A stretch of DNA of 64,000 nt from assembly GCA_050698755.1 (NCBI GenBank), contig JBOHCK010000001.1:1-64000 (forward strand), written 5' to 3'. The position numbers were made by a program, and so were the translations under genes. The first letter of the stretch is position 1. Each line of letters begins with the position of its first letter. Under the pieces are notes generated by a model that saw nothing but the letters and a program-made list of their open reading frames with translations, had not been told where the DNA came from and did not search any database. Below are positions 55,859 through 64,000 of the stretch, in pieces. Source of the DNA: Palsa-504 sp050698755. GTDB lineage: Bacteria > Actinomycetota > Actinomycetes > Streptosporangiales > Streptosporangiaceae.

Positions 55859-56827
55859 GTGTTTGCTGTGACTGCCGCGCGCCTCGACGCCGACGATCCG
55901 CTGTCCGCGATGGAACTGGGCGAGCGCCCCGATCCCATCACGCCCGACGGGTGGGTGACAGTGACGGTCAAGGCGGCGTCGCTCAACCACCACGACGTGT
56001 GGACGCTCCGCGGGGTCGGCATCTCGGCCGAGCGGCTGCCGATCGTGCTGGGCTGCGACGCGGCCGGCCTGGACCCCGAAGGCAACGAGGTCATCGTCCA
56101 CGCGGTGGTCGGCGACCCGGACGCGGGCGGCGGCAACGAGACCCTCGACCCGCGACGGTCCCTGCTGTCCGAGCGTTACGACGGCACGTTCGCCGACCTC
56201 GTCTGCGTCCCGCGGCGGAACCTCGTGCCCAAGCCCGCCGCGCTGTCGTTCGAGGAGGCCGCCTGCCTGCCGACGGCGTACCTGACCGCCTACAAGATGA
56301 TGTTCGAGAAGTCCGGCGTCCAGCCCGGCTCGACCATCCTGGTCCAGGGCGCGGGCGGCGGGGTCGCCACCGCGCTGATCCTGCTCGGCCACGCGGCCGG
56401 CTACCGGATGTGGGCCACCAGCCGCACCGAGCACAAGCGCGAGCAAGCCGTCACGCTCGGCGCCGACCAGGCCTTTCCGCCCGGGGTCAGGCTCCCGGAG
56501 CGCGTCGACGCGGTCATGGAGACCGTCGGCCAGGCTACGTGGGCCCACTCGGTGCGCTCGCTCAAGCCCGGCGGCCGCATCGTGATCTCCGGCGCCACCA
56601 CCGGCGACGCCTCGCCGGCCGAACTGACCAGGATCTTCTTCACCCAGTTGTCCGTGACCGGTTCCACCATGGGCACCCGCGAGCAGCTGGCCCGCCTGGC
56701 CACCTTCTGCGAGCAGACCGGCGTCCGCCCCTTGGTCGACCGGGTGCTCCCCCTGGCCGAAGCCCGCGACGGCTTCGAGCGCATGATCACCGGCGACCTA
56801 TTCGGCAAGGTCGTCTTCGTCCCCTAG
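55859..56827 (+). CDS. Zinc-binding-type / quinone oxidoreductase, MDR superfamily
   Basis: A 322-residue MDR protein: GroES-like front (AASLNHHDVWTLRGVG; LGCDAAG), then EEAACLPTAYLTAYKMMFE and the Rossmann domain ILVQGAGGGVATALILLGHAAG with ATSRTEHKR, then ISGATTGDASPAELTRIF. The zinc ligands of alcohol dehydrogenases are missing, so it is a quinone-reductase-like form. GTG 55859 is chosen as a leaderless start. Upstream in-frame sequence goes through repeats and a hairpin and is not credible. The last 30 bases overlap the convergent LLM gene. Confidence 0.86.
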   Translation: MFAVTAARLDADDPLSAMELGERPDPITPDGWVTVTVKAASLNHHDVWTLRGVGISAERLPIVLGCDAAGLDPEGNEVIVHAVVGDPDAGGGNETLDPRRSLLSERYDGTFADLVCVPRRNLVPKPAALSFEEAACLPTAYLTAYKMMFEKSGVQPGSTILVQGAGGGVATALILLGHAAGYRMWATSRTEHKREQAVTLGADQAFPPGVRLPERVDAVMETVGQATWAHSVRSLKPGGRIVISGATTGDASPAELTRIFFTQLSVTGSTMGTREQLARLATFCEQTGVRPLVDRVLPLAEARDGFERMITGDLFGKVVFVP

Positions 56828-57826
56828 GCCCAGCCGGGCCAGCGCGGCGACCCGCTCGAAGGAGTGCAGGCGGTCGGCGGGGTCGAAGACCATGGTGGTG
56901 AGCATCAGCTCGTCCGCGGCCGTCGCCTCGAGCAGGCTGGCTAGGCCGCGCCGCACGGTGTCGGGGGCGCCGATGATCTGCGTGGCCCGGCGGTCTTCGA
57001 GGAACGCACGCTCCATGTTGTTGTAGGGGTAGCTGGCCGCTTCCTCGGGCGAGGGCAGCGGACCGGGACGGCCCGAGCGCAGGCGCAGGAACGACAGGGC
57101 GCCGGACCCGGCCAGGAAGCTGGCCCGCTCGTCGGTGTCCGCGCAGACGACCGCGGCCGCGACCATGGCGTACGGGCTTGGCAGGGTCGGCGAAGGGCGG
57201 AAGTGCTGGCGGTACAAGGCCAGCGCCGGGAGTGTGTTGGCCGGGCTGAAGTGATGCGCGAAGGCAAAGGGGAGGCTGAGCAGGCCCGCCACCTGGGCGC
57301 TGTACCCGCTCGAGCCAAGCAGCCACATGGCGGGCTGGTGGCCCCGCCCCGGCACCGCGGTGATCTGGGCGAACGGATGGTTCTCCGGCCAGCGGCCGGT
57401 GAAGAACCCGAGCAGGTCCATGAGCTGGTCGGGGAAGTCATCCGCCGACAGCGCCTCCACCGAGCGGCGCAGCGCAGCGGCCGTCACCTGGTCGGTGCCC
57501 GGCGCCCGGCCGATGCCCAGGTCGATCCGGCCGGGGTGCAGCGCCTCCAGCATCCCGAACTGTTCTGCGACCACCAGCGAGGCGTGATTGGGCAGCATGA
57601 CGCCGCCTGAGCCCACCCGGATGGCCGTCGTCGCGTCGGCGATATGGCCGATCAGCACGGGCGGCGCCGAGCTGGCGATGCCTGGCATGTTGTGGTGCTC
57701 GGCGACCCAGAACCGCCTGAACCCGAGTCGCTCGACCTCCCGGGCCAGCTCGATAGTCGCGCGCAGCGCGTCCCCAGCGTTCCCGCCCTCCGGCACCGGG
57801 GCCAGGTCTAGCACCGAGAGCGGCAC
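56798..57826 (-). CDS. LLM-class flavin-dependent oxidoreductase
   Basis: A 342-residue bacterial luciferase-like enzyme, the group that starts (V/R)PLSVLDLAPV. Key parts: ARE-ERLGFRRFWVAEHHNMPGIASS (conserved His-His-Asn), VGSGGVMLPNHASLVVAEQFG, and IDLGIGRAPGTDQ. Members use FMN or F420; the substrate is unknown. GTG 57826 fits the family start; the frame further upstream runs through repeat DNA. Convergent with the MDR gene, the two genes share 30 coding bases at their 3' ends. Confidence 0.87.
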   Translation of the reverse strand: MPLSVLDLAPVPEGGNAGDALRATIELAREVERLGFRRFWVAEHHNMPGIASSAPPVLIGHIADATTAIRVGSGGVMLPNHASLVVAEQFGMLEALHPGRIDLGIGRAPGTDQVTAAALRRSVEALSADDFPDQLMDLLGFFTGRWPENHPFAQITAVPGRGHQPAMWLLGSSGYSAQVAGLLSLPFAFAHHFSPANTLPALALYRQHFRPSPTLPSPYAMVAAAVVCADTDERASFLAGSGALSFLRLRSGRPGPLPSPEEAASYPYNNMERAFLEDRRATQIIGAPDTVRRGLASLLEATAADELMLTTMVFDPADRLHSFERVAALARLGLGDEDDLAE

Positions 57827-57943
57827 CTGCCGCGGGCCGAGAGTGAGGGCCGCAATGTCATCCACGCCTGACCGGAACAGCGCCCAGGGCCCCATTCTTC
57901 CGGCCAACCCCGAATGCCAATGCGACGCACAGCGGGCGCAGTT

Positions 57944-58021
57944 GCGGGAGGATCCGGGTTTCCGGGAGGATCCGGTGCATCCCAGTCCCCCCGATCCTCC
58001 CGCAGGCCCAGATCCTCCCGG
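57944..58021. repeat. Nested direct and inverted copies of CGGGAGGATCCGG
   Basis: GCGGGAGGATCCGG (57944) and CCGGGAGGATCCGG (57962) are direct copies. CCGATCCTCCCGC (57991) and GATCCTCCCGG (58011) are inverted copies. Alternative hairpins of 10-12 bp can form between any left and right pair. It lies between the LLM start and the PadR stop, with no gene. Confidence 0.8.
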
Positions 58022-58089
58022 CAAATCCCCGCTCTTACGTTACGAACGAGGCGGAAGGGGCCAGTGCGGTCACCGTCTGGCCTTCGGGG

Positions 58090-59577
58090 TTAGGCCGGGG
58101 CGGCCTCAGCCCCGCCGTCCGGTTGATCCGGGGTCTCCGGGGCTTCCGCGCTCTCGGCGCCCTCGGCGCCCGGCTGGTCTGCGGCATCGTGCGGACCCGG
58201 GGCATCTTGCGTGCCTGCAGCCGGCCGCCGACCTGGCTCGTGGGAGAAGCCGAAGATCTCGGTCTTGATGCGCTCCAGGGCCTCTTCCAGGATGGAACGC
58301 AGGTCGCTGATGACGTTCTCACCGGCCGAGGTGGACTGGGTGGCCAGCCTCCTGACGTCGGACGTGAACTGCACGGCCAGCCGTTCCAGGTCGCGGAGCG
58401 TGGCTAGGTCGAGCGGGCCGGGCCAGCCGCGACGTCCGCCGCGCCCTCGCGCCCAGTCTTCCCAGCCATGCCGACCTTGCCAGTCCGTGAAGCCCGACCA
58501 GCCCGGCGCCTCCCAATTTTGGTCGCCCGGATTGAACCGGGCCCCGGCTCCCTCGCGGATCCGGTCCCAGGCGCTCCAGTTGCCCGAGGACTCCTCGCGC
58601 ACGCGCTGAGCTTCCTCACGCAACCGGCGCGCGCTTTCCCGCACGCGGCGGGCCGCGTCCTGCCCCAGCGACTCCGCACGACTCCGCGCCGACTCCCCGG
58701 CCGGGCCGCCCTGCTCTGCCGCTCCGCTGTCTTCGGCCTGGCCGCCGTGCTCTGCCGCTCCGCCAGCCGTCGCCTGACCGCTTTGCCCCGCCGGTCCGCC
58801 GACCCCGGCCTGGCCGCCGTGCTCTGCCGGTCCGCCGTCCCCCGCCTGGCTGCCATGCTCCGCGGGTCCACCGTCCCCCGCCGGGCCGCCGTGCTCCGCC
58901 GGTCCACCGTCCCCCGCCGGTCCGCTGGCACCCTCCCGGCCCAGGTCCTCCGCGTAGCCGGCCTGGCCCGGTTCGGCCGCTCGCCGCCATTCCCTCGTCT
59001 GTTCGCGGGCCCCCTTGGCCTGCTCGAGAGCTTCGTCACGGGCCTGACGAGCCTGGTCGCGGGCTTCTTCCCAGTCCATCCGGGCCTGCTCGTAGGCCTC
59101 ATCGCGGGCCTGGCGGGCCTGCTCGCGCGCTTCCTCGCGGGCCTGCCTGGCCTGCTCGCGCAGGTCGCCGCCCAGGTCCCGGCCCACCCGGCGGGATTCC
59201 CTGGCCGCCCAGGTCAGCTCCTCGCGGAGGCTACGCACGGTCTGCCTGACGTCCTCCCTGACCTCTCGGACGATGTCGCTGACGGACGCGGACAGCTCCT
59301 CTTCGAGCTCGTCGAGCTCGTCACTCCTGCTCCGCAACTCCTCGCGCCCGGCTTCCGTGATCCGGTAGACCTTGCGCCCGTCGGTCTCGTCGTGCGTGAC
59401 CAGGCCCTCTTCCTCGAGCCGGGCCAGCCGCGGGTAGATCGTCCCGGGGGAGGGCGAGTACACGCCCATGAACCGGTCGCGCAGCAGCCGGATAACCTCA
59501 TAGCCGTGCCTGGGCTCCTCATCGAGGAGCCGCAGCAGGTACAGCCGGAGGCTGCCGTGGCGGAATACCGGACTCAA
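58090..59577 (-). CDS. PadR-family regulator with long coiled-coil and repeat tail
   Basis: A 495-residue protein; PadR proteins are usually 110-200 residues. Residues 8-85 are the winged helix (RLYLLRLLDEEPRHGYEVIRLL; SPGTIYPRLARLEEEGLV). About 85-200 is a charged coiled coil with EQARQAREEA repeats. About 219-296 is a 12-residue repeat (GPAGDGGPAEHG-like, six or more copies). Next comes a Trp-rich segment WSAWDRIREG and FNPGDQNWEAPGW, and a C-terminal helical part. The start is TTG 59577, sharing TTGA with the DUF4097 gene. It likely represses its own operon. Confidence 0.85.
   Translation of the reverse strand: MSPVFRHGSLRLYLLRLLDEEPRHGYEVIRLLRDRFMGVYSPSPGTIYPRLARLEEEGLVTHDETDGRKVYRITEAGREELRSRSDELDELEEELSASVSDIVREVREDVRQTVRSLREELTWAARESRRVGRDLGGDLREQARQAREEAREQARQARDEAYEQARMDWEEARDQARQARDEALEQAKGAREQTREWRRAAEPGQAGYAEDLGREGASGPAGDGGPAEHGGPAGDGGPAEHGSQAGDGGPAEHGGQAGVGGPAGQSGQATAGGAAEHGGQAEDSGAAEQGGPAGESARSRAESLGQDAARRVRESARRLREEAQRVREESSGNWSAWDRIREGAGARFNPGDQNWEAPGWSGFTDWQGRHGWEDWARGRGGRRGWPGPLDLATLRDLERLAVQFTSDVRRLATQSTSAGENVISDLRSILEEALERIKTEIFGFSHEPGRRPAAGTQDAPGPHDAADQPGAEGAESAEAPETPDQPDGGAEAAPA
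58690..58923. repeat. 36-bp tandem repeats in the PadR gene
   Basis: About six and a half 36-base units encode 12-residue blocks (GPAGDGGPAEHG, with variants SQAGDG, GQAGVG, GQATAG, GQAEDS). The copies diverge in steps toward the C-terminal side. It keeps the frame and lies in the linker between the coiled coil and the C-terminal domain. Confidence 0.85.
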
Positions 59578-60443
59578 CTGGCCTCGCCTTCCATCTCACT
59601 CTCATTATCGTGCCCCTCGTGACCATTCCGGGCGTCCTCGGGCGTAGTGCGGCGTTCGGCGCGCCGCAGCAGGATGACCCGCCCTGACATCGTGGTCACA
59701 GACACGTTTCCCGAGCCGGCGCCTAGGCTACCGCTCACCCGGTGAGACGCCGGCGCCGAGGCGTACGTCAGCTCGGCGAACTCGCTGCGGACCTCGCCCG
59801 ACACCGAATGCAGGTGGACCCGCGCGTCCGCCTCCGCGGGGAGCCTGAGCGTGACCTCACCGGACACCGTGGTGACCTGCATGCCGCCCAGCGGGTCGAG
59901 GTCGATGTCCGCGGTCACGTCGCCGCTCACCGCGTTCGCGTCCAGGCGCTCCAGCCAGCCGTCGGCGAGCGTCAGGTCGCCGGAAACGCTGTTGAAGTTG
60001 AGCTTGCCGTTGATGCCCTGCGCCTCTAGCGCCCCGGACACCGTGTTGGCGTCAACGTCGCCGGTCACGCCGTCGAGTGTGATCGCGCCTGAGACGCTCT
60101 TGACCGACGCCTTCGCGTTGATCCCGGACATCACGGCCGTCGCGCTGACCACTCCCACCTGAGTCGGGCACTTCCGCGGGACGGTGATCGTCACCGTCGC
60201 AGCGTGCCGCTGCGGGCGCAGCCACTTCAGCAGCCCGTCCCAGCTCAGGTTCTCGTGCGCGATCGTCAGCACGCCGTCCTCGTGCGTCACGGTGAGCGGG
60301 TCGCCGGTGATGCTCGTGACGTCCACCGAGGGCTTCTCGTTGGTGGCTAGCACGGCGACCGACCCGGCAATGAGCCTGACCCGGAGCCCCGTCACGTCGT
60401 CAAAGTCCAGACTCGTCGGAGCCTCGATCGTCCACTGCGCCAT
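59574..60443 (-). CDS. DUF4097 family beta-repeat protein
   Basis: A 289-residue DUF4097 protein made of short strands ending in VSG: ASVKSVSGAITLDGVTGDVDA, LNFNSVSGDLTLADG, LDANAVSGDVTADID, VTTVSGEVTLRLP, VSVTTMSGRV. It should form a right-handed beta-roll or helix. The N-terminal part (WTIEAPTSLDFDDVTGLRVRLI) is typical. There is no signal peptide, so it is cytoplasmic, perhaps membrane-associated. ATG 60443 has AAGGA upstream. It is coupled to the PadR gene by TTGA and preceded by a likely PadR operator. Confidence 0.88.
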   Translation of the reverse strand: MAQWTIEAPTSLDFDDVTGLRVRLIAGSVAVLATNEKPSVDVTSITGDPLTVTHEDGVLTIAHENLSWDGLLKWLRPQRHAATVTITVPRKCPTQVGVVSATAVMSGINAKASVKSVSGAITLDGVTGDVDANTVSGALEAQGINGKLNFNSVSGDLTLADGWLERLDANAVSGDVTADIDLDPLGGMQVTTVSGEVTLRLPAEADARVHLHSVSGEVRSEFAELTYASAPASHRVSGSLGAGSGNVSVTTMSGRVILLRRAERRTTPEDARNGHEGHDNESEMEGEAS

Positions 60444-60478
60444 CCGACCGTCCTTTCGCGCGCTCACACGTAACTCTA

Positions 60479-60520
60479 ACGATATATCTCATCCTTCCAA
60501 AGTCAAGATGTATCGCGATT
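60479..60520 (-). promoter_or_regulatory. Promoter and probable PadR operator of the DUF4097-PadR operon
   Basis: On the minus strand TTGACT (60506-60501), 16 bases, TATCGT (60484-60479) form a strong promoter. Two A+T-rich arms, CGATACATC and GATGAGATATATCG, flank the -35 and -10 as an imperfect inverted repeat. The gene pair encodes a PadR, so autoregulation through these arms is a reasonable inference. The remaining 60521-60844 shows no gene. Confidence 0.6.
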
Positions 60521-60844
60521 ATCGCCACCCCAGGACCTTATGCCGGACGCTCCATCCCACCGACCGCCCCACTCCCGCTCCGCACCGGCAACCCGCTCCC
60601 GCCCCGCTCCGGCTCTCGCCCCACCCCCTGCATCACCAGCACCTCACGCCGCAAACCGGAACAGGTGGTTGCGGCAACGTAGTGCCTCTTCCGGGTAGTA
60701 AGCCACAACCACTGGTTTAAGAAGCGGCGCGATGGTGCGGCAGCTCCGCCAGCAGCGGCGTCCTCAGGGCTGCCGCACGCTGAAGGCCCGGTGGGGTGCA
60801 CGTCGCGAGGCTCCCACCACCGCTCGTTCGGGTCAAAGAGGGCT
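60521..60844. other. Gene-free stretch between the DUF4097 promoter and the DUF6104 gene
   Basis: No frame here has both family character and a ribosome-binding site. Pro-rich reading frames on either strand are composition effects. It should contain the terminator of the kgd-DUF6104 operon, but no clear hairpin with a T run is seen. Confidence 0.45.
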
Positions 60845-61024
60845 TTAGAGGTCTTCCTCGTCGTCGAGGCGGGCGAGGTAGCTGGCCAGGCGGTCGACGG
60901 CGGTCTCGAAGTCCGGAAACTCGTCGACGAAGTCGCGCAGCCGCGAGGCGAGCCAGGCCACGGAGACCTGCTCGTCGCCGCGCCGCACCTCCAGCTCCTC
61001 GATGCCGCGGTCGGTGAAGTACAT
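60845..61024 (-). CDS. Small DUF6104 family protein next to kgd
   Basis: A 59-residue acidic protein: MYFTDRGIEELEVRRG, then VSVAWLASRLRDFVDEFPDF and RLASYLARLDDEEDL. The same small protein accompanies 2-oxoglutarate decarboxylase genes in Streptomyces. Function unknown. ATG 61024 has GGGGGAA eight bases upstream and lies 16 bases after the kgd stop, so the genes are cotranscribed. Confidence 0.82.
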   Translation of the reverse strand: MYFTDRGIEELEVRRGDEQVSVAWLASRLRDFVDEFPDFETAVDRLASYLARLDDEEDL

Positions 61025-61040
61025 CGGTTCCCCCAAAGGT

Positions 61041-64000
61041 TCAGTGCGAGGGGATAGCCGTCTCGAGAATGCCCTGGTGGGACCGGGCGTGCTGGGCCGC
61101 GGAGCCCGTCGCGGGCGCGGAGCTCGGGGGCAGGGACACCAGGCCGACCTCGCGGCCCAAGAGCCGGGGGAGCTTGAGCGCGAAGTTGGGCCAGGCGCCC
61201 ATGTTGGCCGGCTCCTCCTGGACCCAGGTGACCGACGAAGCACCCGGGTAGTGGGCGAGCTCGGCGGTCAGCTCCGAGACGGGCAGCGGGTAGAGCCGCT
61301 CGACCCGGGCGATGGCTACATCGGAAGCAGCCATCTCCTGGCGGCGCGCGGCCAGGTCGTAGTACACCTTCCCAGTGCAAAGCAGCACCCGGCGCACGTC
61401 GGCATCCCCCCCGGCATGAGAAGACCCGATCAGCGGACGGAAGGAACCGCTAGTGAACTCGCTGACTGCGGAGGTGGCCGCCTTCAGCCTGAGCATGGAC
61501 TTCGGGGTGAACACGATGAGCGGCTTGTGCCGGCCGGACAGGCCCTGCCAGCGCAGCAGGTGGAAGTAGTTGCCCGGGGTGGTCGGCATCGCCACCGTCA
61601 TGTTGTCCTGCGCGCACAGCGCGAGGAACCGCTCGATCCGGGCGGAGGAGTGATCGGGGCCCTGGCCGTCGTAGCCGTGCGGGAGTAGCAGGACCACCCC
61701 TGATCGCTGGCCCCACTTCTGCTCGCCGGAGCTGATGAACTCGTCGATGATCGTCTGCGCCCCGTCGGCGAAGTCGCCGAACTGCGCCTCCCAGCAGACC
61801 AGGGCCTCGGGGCGGGCCACGGAGTACCCGTACTCGAACCCCATCGCCGCGTACTCCGACAGCAGGGAGTCGTGCACGAAGAACTTCGCGGCGCCGGAGT
61901 CCAGCTGCTTCAGCGGCGTGTACTCCTGGCCGGTGTTCCTGTCCACCAGCACCGCGTGCCGTTGCCCGAACGTCCCTCGCCTGGAGTCCTGGCCCACCAG
62001 GCGCACCGGATACCCGTCGATGAGCAGCGCGCCGAACGCCAGCAGCTCGCCGGTCGCCCAGTCGATGGTGTCCTCGGCGGCCATCGCGGCCCGCCGGTCG
62101 AGGAGCGGCTTGAGCCGAGGATGCACGGTAAAGGAGGGCGGGAGGCTGACCTGCGTGTCGATGATCCGCTTGACCGTCTCGCCGGACACCGCGGTGGGCA
62201 CCGACTGGTGGTCGACCGGGCGGTCCTCCGGCTCGGGCGGCCTGACGGTGCCCGGCTCGGCCGGACGTTCGGCGGCGTCCCTGGTCTCGGTGAAGGCGCG
62301 CTCGAGCTGCTGCTGGTAGTGGCGCAGCGCCGCCTCGGCCTCCTCCATGGTGATGTCGCCGCGGGCGATCAGCGACTCCGTGTAGACCTTACGAGTGGAG
62401 CGCCTCGCCTCCACCAGGTCGTACATGAGCGGCTGCGTGAACGAGGGGTTGTCGGTCTCGTTGTGCCCCCGCTTGCGGTAGCACAGCATGTCGACGACGA
62501 CGTCCTTCTTGAACGCGTGCCGGTAGGCGAAGGCCAGCCGCGCAACGCGCACGACGGCCTCCGGGTCGTCCCCGTTGACGTGGAAGATCGGCGCCTGGAT
62601 CATCCGGGCCACATCAGTCGCGTACACAGAAGACCGCGAGTACTGCGGGGCGGTGGTGAAGCCCACCTGGTTGTTCACGATGATGTGCACGGTGCCGCCG
62701 GTGCGGTACCCGCGCAGCAGCGAGAGGTTCAGCGTCTCGGCCACCACGCCCTGCCCGGCGAACGCGGCGTCGCCGTGGATGAGCACGGGCAGCACGGTGA
62801 ACCCGGGCTCGCCCTTGTCGATCACGTCCTGCTTGGCCCGGACGACCCCCTCGAGGACCGGGTCGACCGCCTCCAGGTGGCTCGGGTTGGCCACCAGCGA
62901 GGTCTTGATCGCGCGACCGTCGGGCGCGCCGAAGGTCCCCTCCGCGCCGAGGTGGTACTTGACGTCGCCCGAGCCCTGCGCGCTGCTCGGGTCCAGGTTG
63001 CCCTCAAACTCCTTGAAGATCTGCGCGTAGGACTTGCCGACGATGTTGGCCAGCACGTTCAGCCGGCCGCGGTGCGCCATGCCGATGACCGCCTCGTCCA
63101 GGCCGGTGTCGGCCGCCTCGGCGAGCACGGCGTCCAGGAGCGGGATCAGCGACTCGGCGCCTTCCAGGGAGAAGCGGCGCTGCCCCACGAACTTGGTCTG
63201 CAGGAACATCTCGAACGCCTCGGCCACGTTGAGCCGGGACAGGATGCGGATCTGCTCGTCGTGTTCGGCGCGCGGGTGCGGGACCTCGATCCGGTCCTGC
63301 AGCCAGCGGCGCTCCTCCGGGTCCTGGATGTGCATGTACTCGGTGCCGACCGTGCGGCAGTACGAGTCGCGCAGCACGCCGAGGATGTCCCGCAGCTTCA
63401 TCCGCGGCTTCCCGCCGAACCCGCCGGTGGGGAACTCGCGCTCCAGGTCCCACAGCGTCAGCCCGTGCAGGTTGATGTCCAGGTCGGGGTGCTTGCGCTG
63501 GGTGACCTCCAGCGGGTTGGTGTCGGCCATCAGGTGGCCGCGCACCCGGTACGCGTGGATCAGCTCCTGCACCCGGGCGGACCTGGCGACGTCGTCCTCG
63601 TGGCCCTCGGCGAAGTCCCTGACCCAGCGGACCGGCTCGTACGGGATTCGCAGTGAGGCGAAGATCTCGTCGTAGAAGGCGTCCCCGCCGAGCAGCAGCC
63701 CGTGGATCTCGGCCAGGAACTCCCCGGACTGCGCGCCCTGGATGATCCGGTGGTCGTAGGTGGAGGTGAGCGTGACCGACTTGCTGATGGCCAGCCGGGA
63801 TAGGGTCTCCTCCGACGCGCCTGCGTACTCGGCCGGGTACTCCATCGCGCCGACGCCGACGATGACGCCCTGGCCGGGCATCAGCCTGGGCACCGAGTGG
63901 ACGGTCCCGATCGTGCCCGGGTTCGTGATGGTCGCCGTGGTGCCGGCGAAGTCCTCGACCGCGAGCTTGCCCGTACGCGCGCGCCGCACGACGTCCTCGT
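61041..64000 (-). CDS. kgd: Multifunctional 2-oxoglutarate decarboxylase / dehydrogenase E1-E2o (Kgd), 5' truncated by window
   Basis: About 986 C-terminal residues are in the window; full length is about 1230 in the family. From the left: the E2o-type acyltransferase domain (ITNPGTIGTVHSVPRLM; STYDHRIIQGAQSGEFL with the catalytic His), then the E1o domain with ThDP sites (AHRGRLNVLANIVGKSYAQIFKEFEG, LIHGDAAFAGQGVVAETLNLS, NNQVGFTTAP), and the C-terminal transketolase part (CWEAQFGDFADGAQTIIDEFI). The N-terminal GarA-binding region lies outside. It serves the TCA cycle or the succinic semialdehyde and hydroxy-oxoadipate branch. The frame is open at the right edge. Confidence 0.95.
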   Translation of the reverse strand, partial: EDVVRRARTGKLAVEDFAGTTATITNPGTIGTVHSVPRLMPGQGVIVGVGAMEYPAEYAGASEETLSRLAISKSVTLTSTYDHRIIQGAQSGEFLAEIHGLLLGGDAFYDEIFASLRIPYEPVRWVRDFAEGHEDDVARSARVQELIHAYRVRGHLMADTNPLEVTQRKHPDLDINLHGLTLWDLEREFPTGGFGGKPRMKLRDILGVLRDSYCRTVGTEYMHIQDPEERRWLQDRIEVPHPRAEHDEQIRILSRLNVAEAFEMFLQTKFVGQRRFSLEGAESLIPLLDAVLAEAADTGLDEAVIGMAHRGRLNVLANIVGKSYAQIFKEFEGNLDPSSAQGSGDVKYHLGAEGTFGAPDGRAIKTSLVANPSHLEAVDPVLEGVVRAKQDVIDKGEPGFTVLPVLIHGDAAFAGQGVVAETLNLSLLRGYRTGGTVHIIVNNQVGFTTAPQYSRSSVYATDVARMIQAPIFHVNGDDPEAVVRVARLAFAYRHAFKKDVVVDMLCYRKRGHNETDNPSFTQPLMYDLVEARRSTRKVYTESLIARGDITMEEAEAALRHYQQQLERAFTETRDAAERPAEPGTVRPPEPEDRPVDHQSVPTAVSGETVKRIIDTQVSLPPSFTVHPRLKPLLDRRAAMAAEDTIDWATGELLAFGALLIDGYPVRLVGQDSRRGTFGQRHAVLVDRNTGQEYTPLKQLDSGAAKFFVHDSLLSEYAAMGFEYGYSVARPEALVCWEAQFGDFADGAQTIIDEFISSGEQKWGQRSGVVLLLPHGYDGQGPDHSSARIERFLALCAQDNMTVAMPTTPGNYFHLLRWQGLSGRHKPLIVFTPKSMLRLKAATSAVSEFTSGSFRPLIGSSHAGGDADVRRVLLCTGKVYYDLAARRQEMAASDVAIARVERLYPLPVSELTAELAHYPGASSVTWVQEEPANMGAWPNFALKLPRLLGREVGLVSLPPSSAPATGSAAQHARSHQGILETAIPSH

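Noticed and set aside
1..64000. CRISPR arrays, tRNA or rRNA genes
   Set aside because: The only regular repeats are coding minisatellites or short intergenic tandem units without spacers; no cloverleaf or rRNA sequence was recognised by eye.

Overview
The window is about 70% GC and densely coded on both strands. Its marker genes point to a mycelial or soil actinomycete (Actinomycetota) outside Mycobacterium: a SigR/RsrA thiol-stress pair, WhiB1, PdtaS, nickel superoxide dismutase with its protease SodX, multifunctional 2-oxoglutarate decarboxylase, a DUF574-type methyltransferase, an F420/FMN-type LLM oxidoreductase and a mycobacteria-like triacylglycerol operon. No rRNA, tRNA or CRISPR array was seen. 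The two end genes are cut: the first is a C-terminal fragment and the last runs off the right edge.

Layout. 1-14419 is lipid and acyl-CoA metabolism: an SDR, an alpha-methylacyl-CoA racemase, a three-gene acyltransferase operon (WS/DGAT, HAD-acyltransferase, PlsB, in the Rv2484c-Rv2482c order), then enoyl-CoA hydratase, a double acyl-CoA dehydrogenase, a nitronate-monooxygenase-like flavoprotein and a thiolase-like/crotonase fusion carrying two in-frame 15-bp minisatellites. 14581-20378 holds a methyltransferase, an ABC1 kinase, a ThiF-like protein, a small membrane protein behind a perfect 34-bp palindrome, a split bifunctional-nuclease-like gene and a DUF1275 pair. 20693-25457 is a tightly overlapping four-gene operon: vWA protein, MoxR ATPase and two proteins of unknown family. 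25539-31175 holds CBS, HisN, DUF2087, a TGA-interrupted mini-gene, RsgA, AroA, an SRAP protease and a DksA/TraR zinc finger.

32264-45528 follows the actinobacterial sigH/sigR to whiB1 neighbourhood (sigR, rsrA, biotinyl protein, pdtaS, whiB1, diacylglycerol kinase). It is expanded by two membrane HD proteins and accC, and interrupted by a TPP-enzyme/GntR segment with a decayed symporter. 45533-50584 has an anti-sigma/sigma pair, sodN/sodX and an amino-acid permease. 50585-54067 is a scarred accessory stretch: Usp, a recombinase/CGNR mosaic remnant, a ClC channel, a 53-residue coupled gene, a broken SDR and a CGNR regulator. 54302-64000 returns to core genes: malic enzyme, MDR and LLM oxidoreductases, a DUF4097-PadR pair, a DUF6104 protein and kgd.

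Two themes recur. First, stop/start overlaps of four bases occur with all four first letters (ATGA, GTGA, TTGA, CTGA), and they settle several start sites. Second, in-frame repeat arrays with 15-bp or 36-bp units have expanded inside otherwise conserved enzymes and one regulator. The best candidate for an undescribed system is the MoxR/vWA operon at 20693-25457. The best candidates for undescribed regulation are the 17969-18002 palindrome and the structured non-coding segment around 38176-38358.
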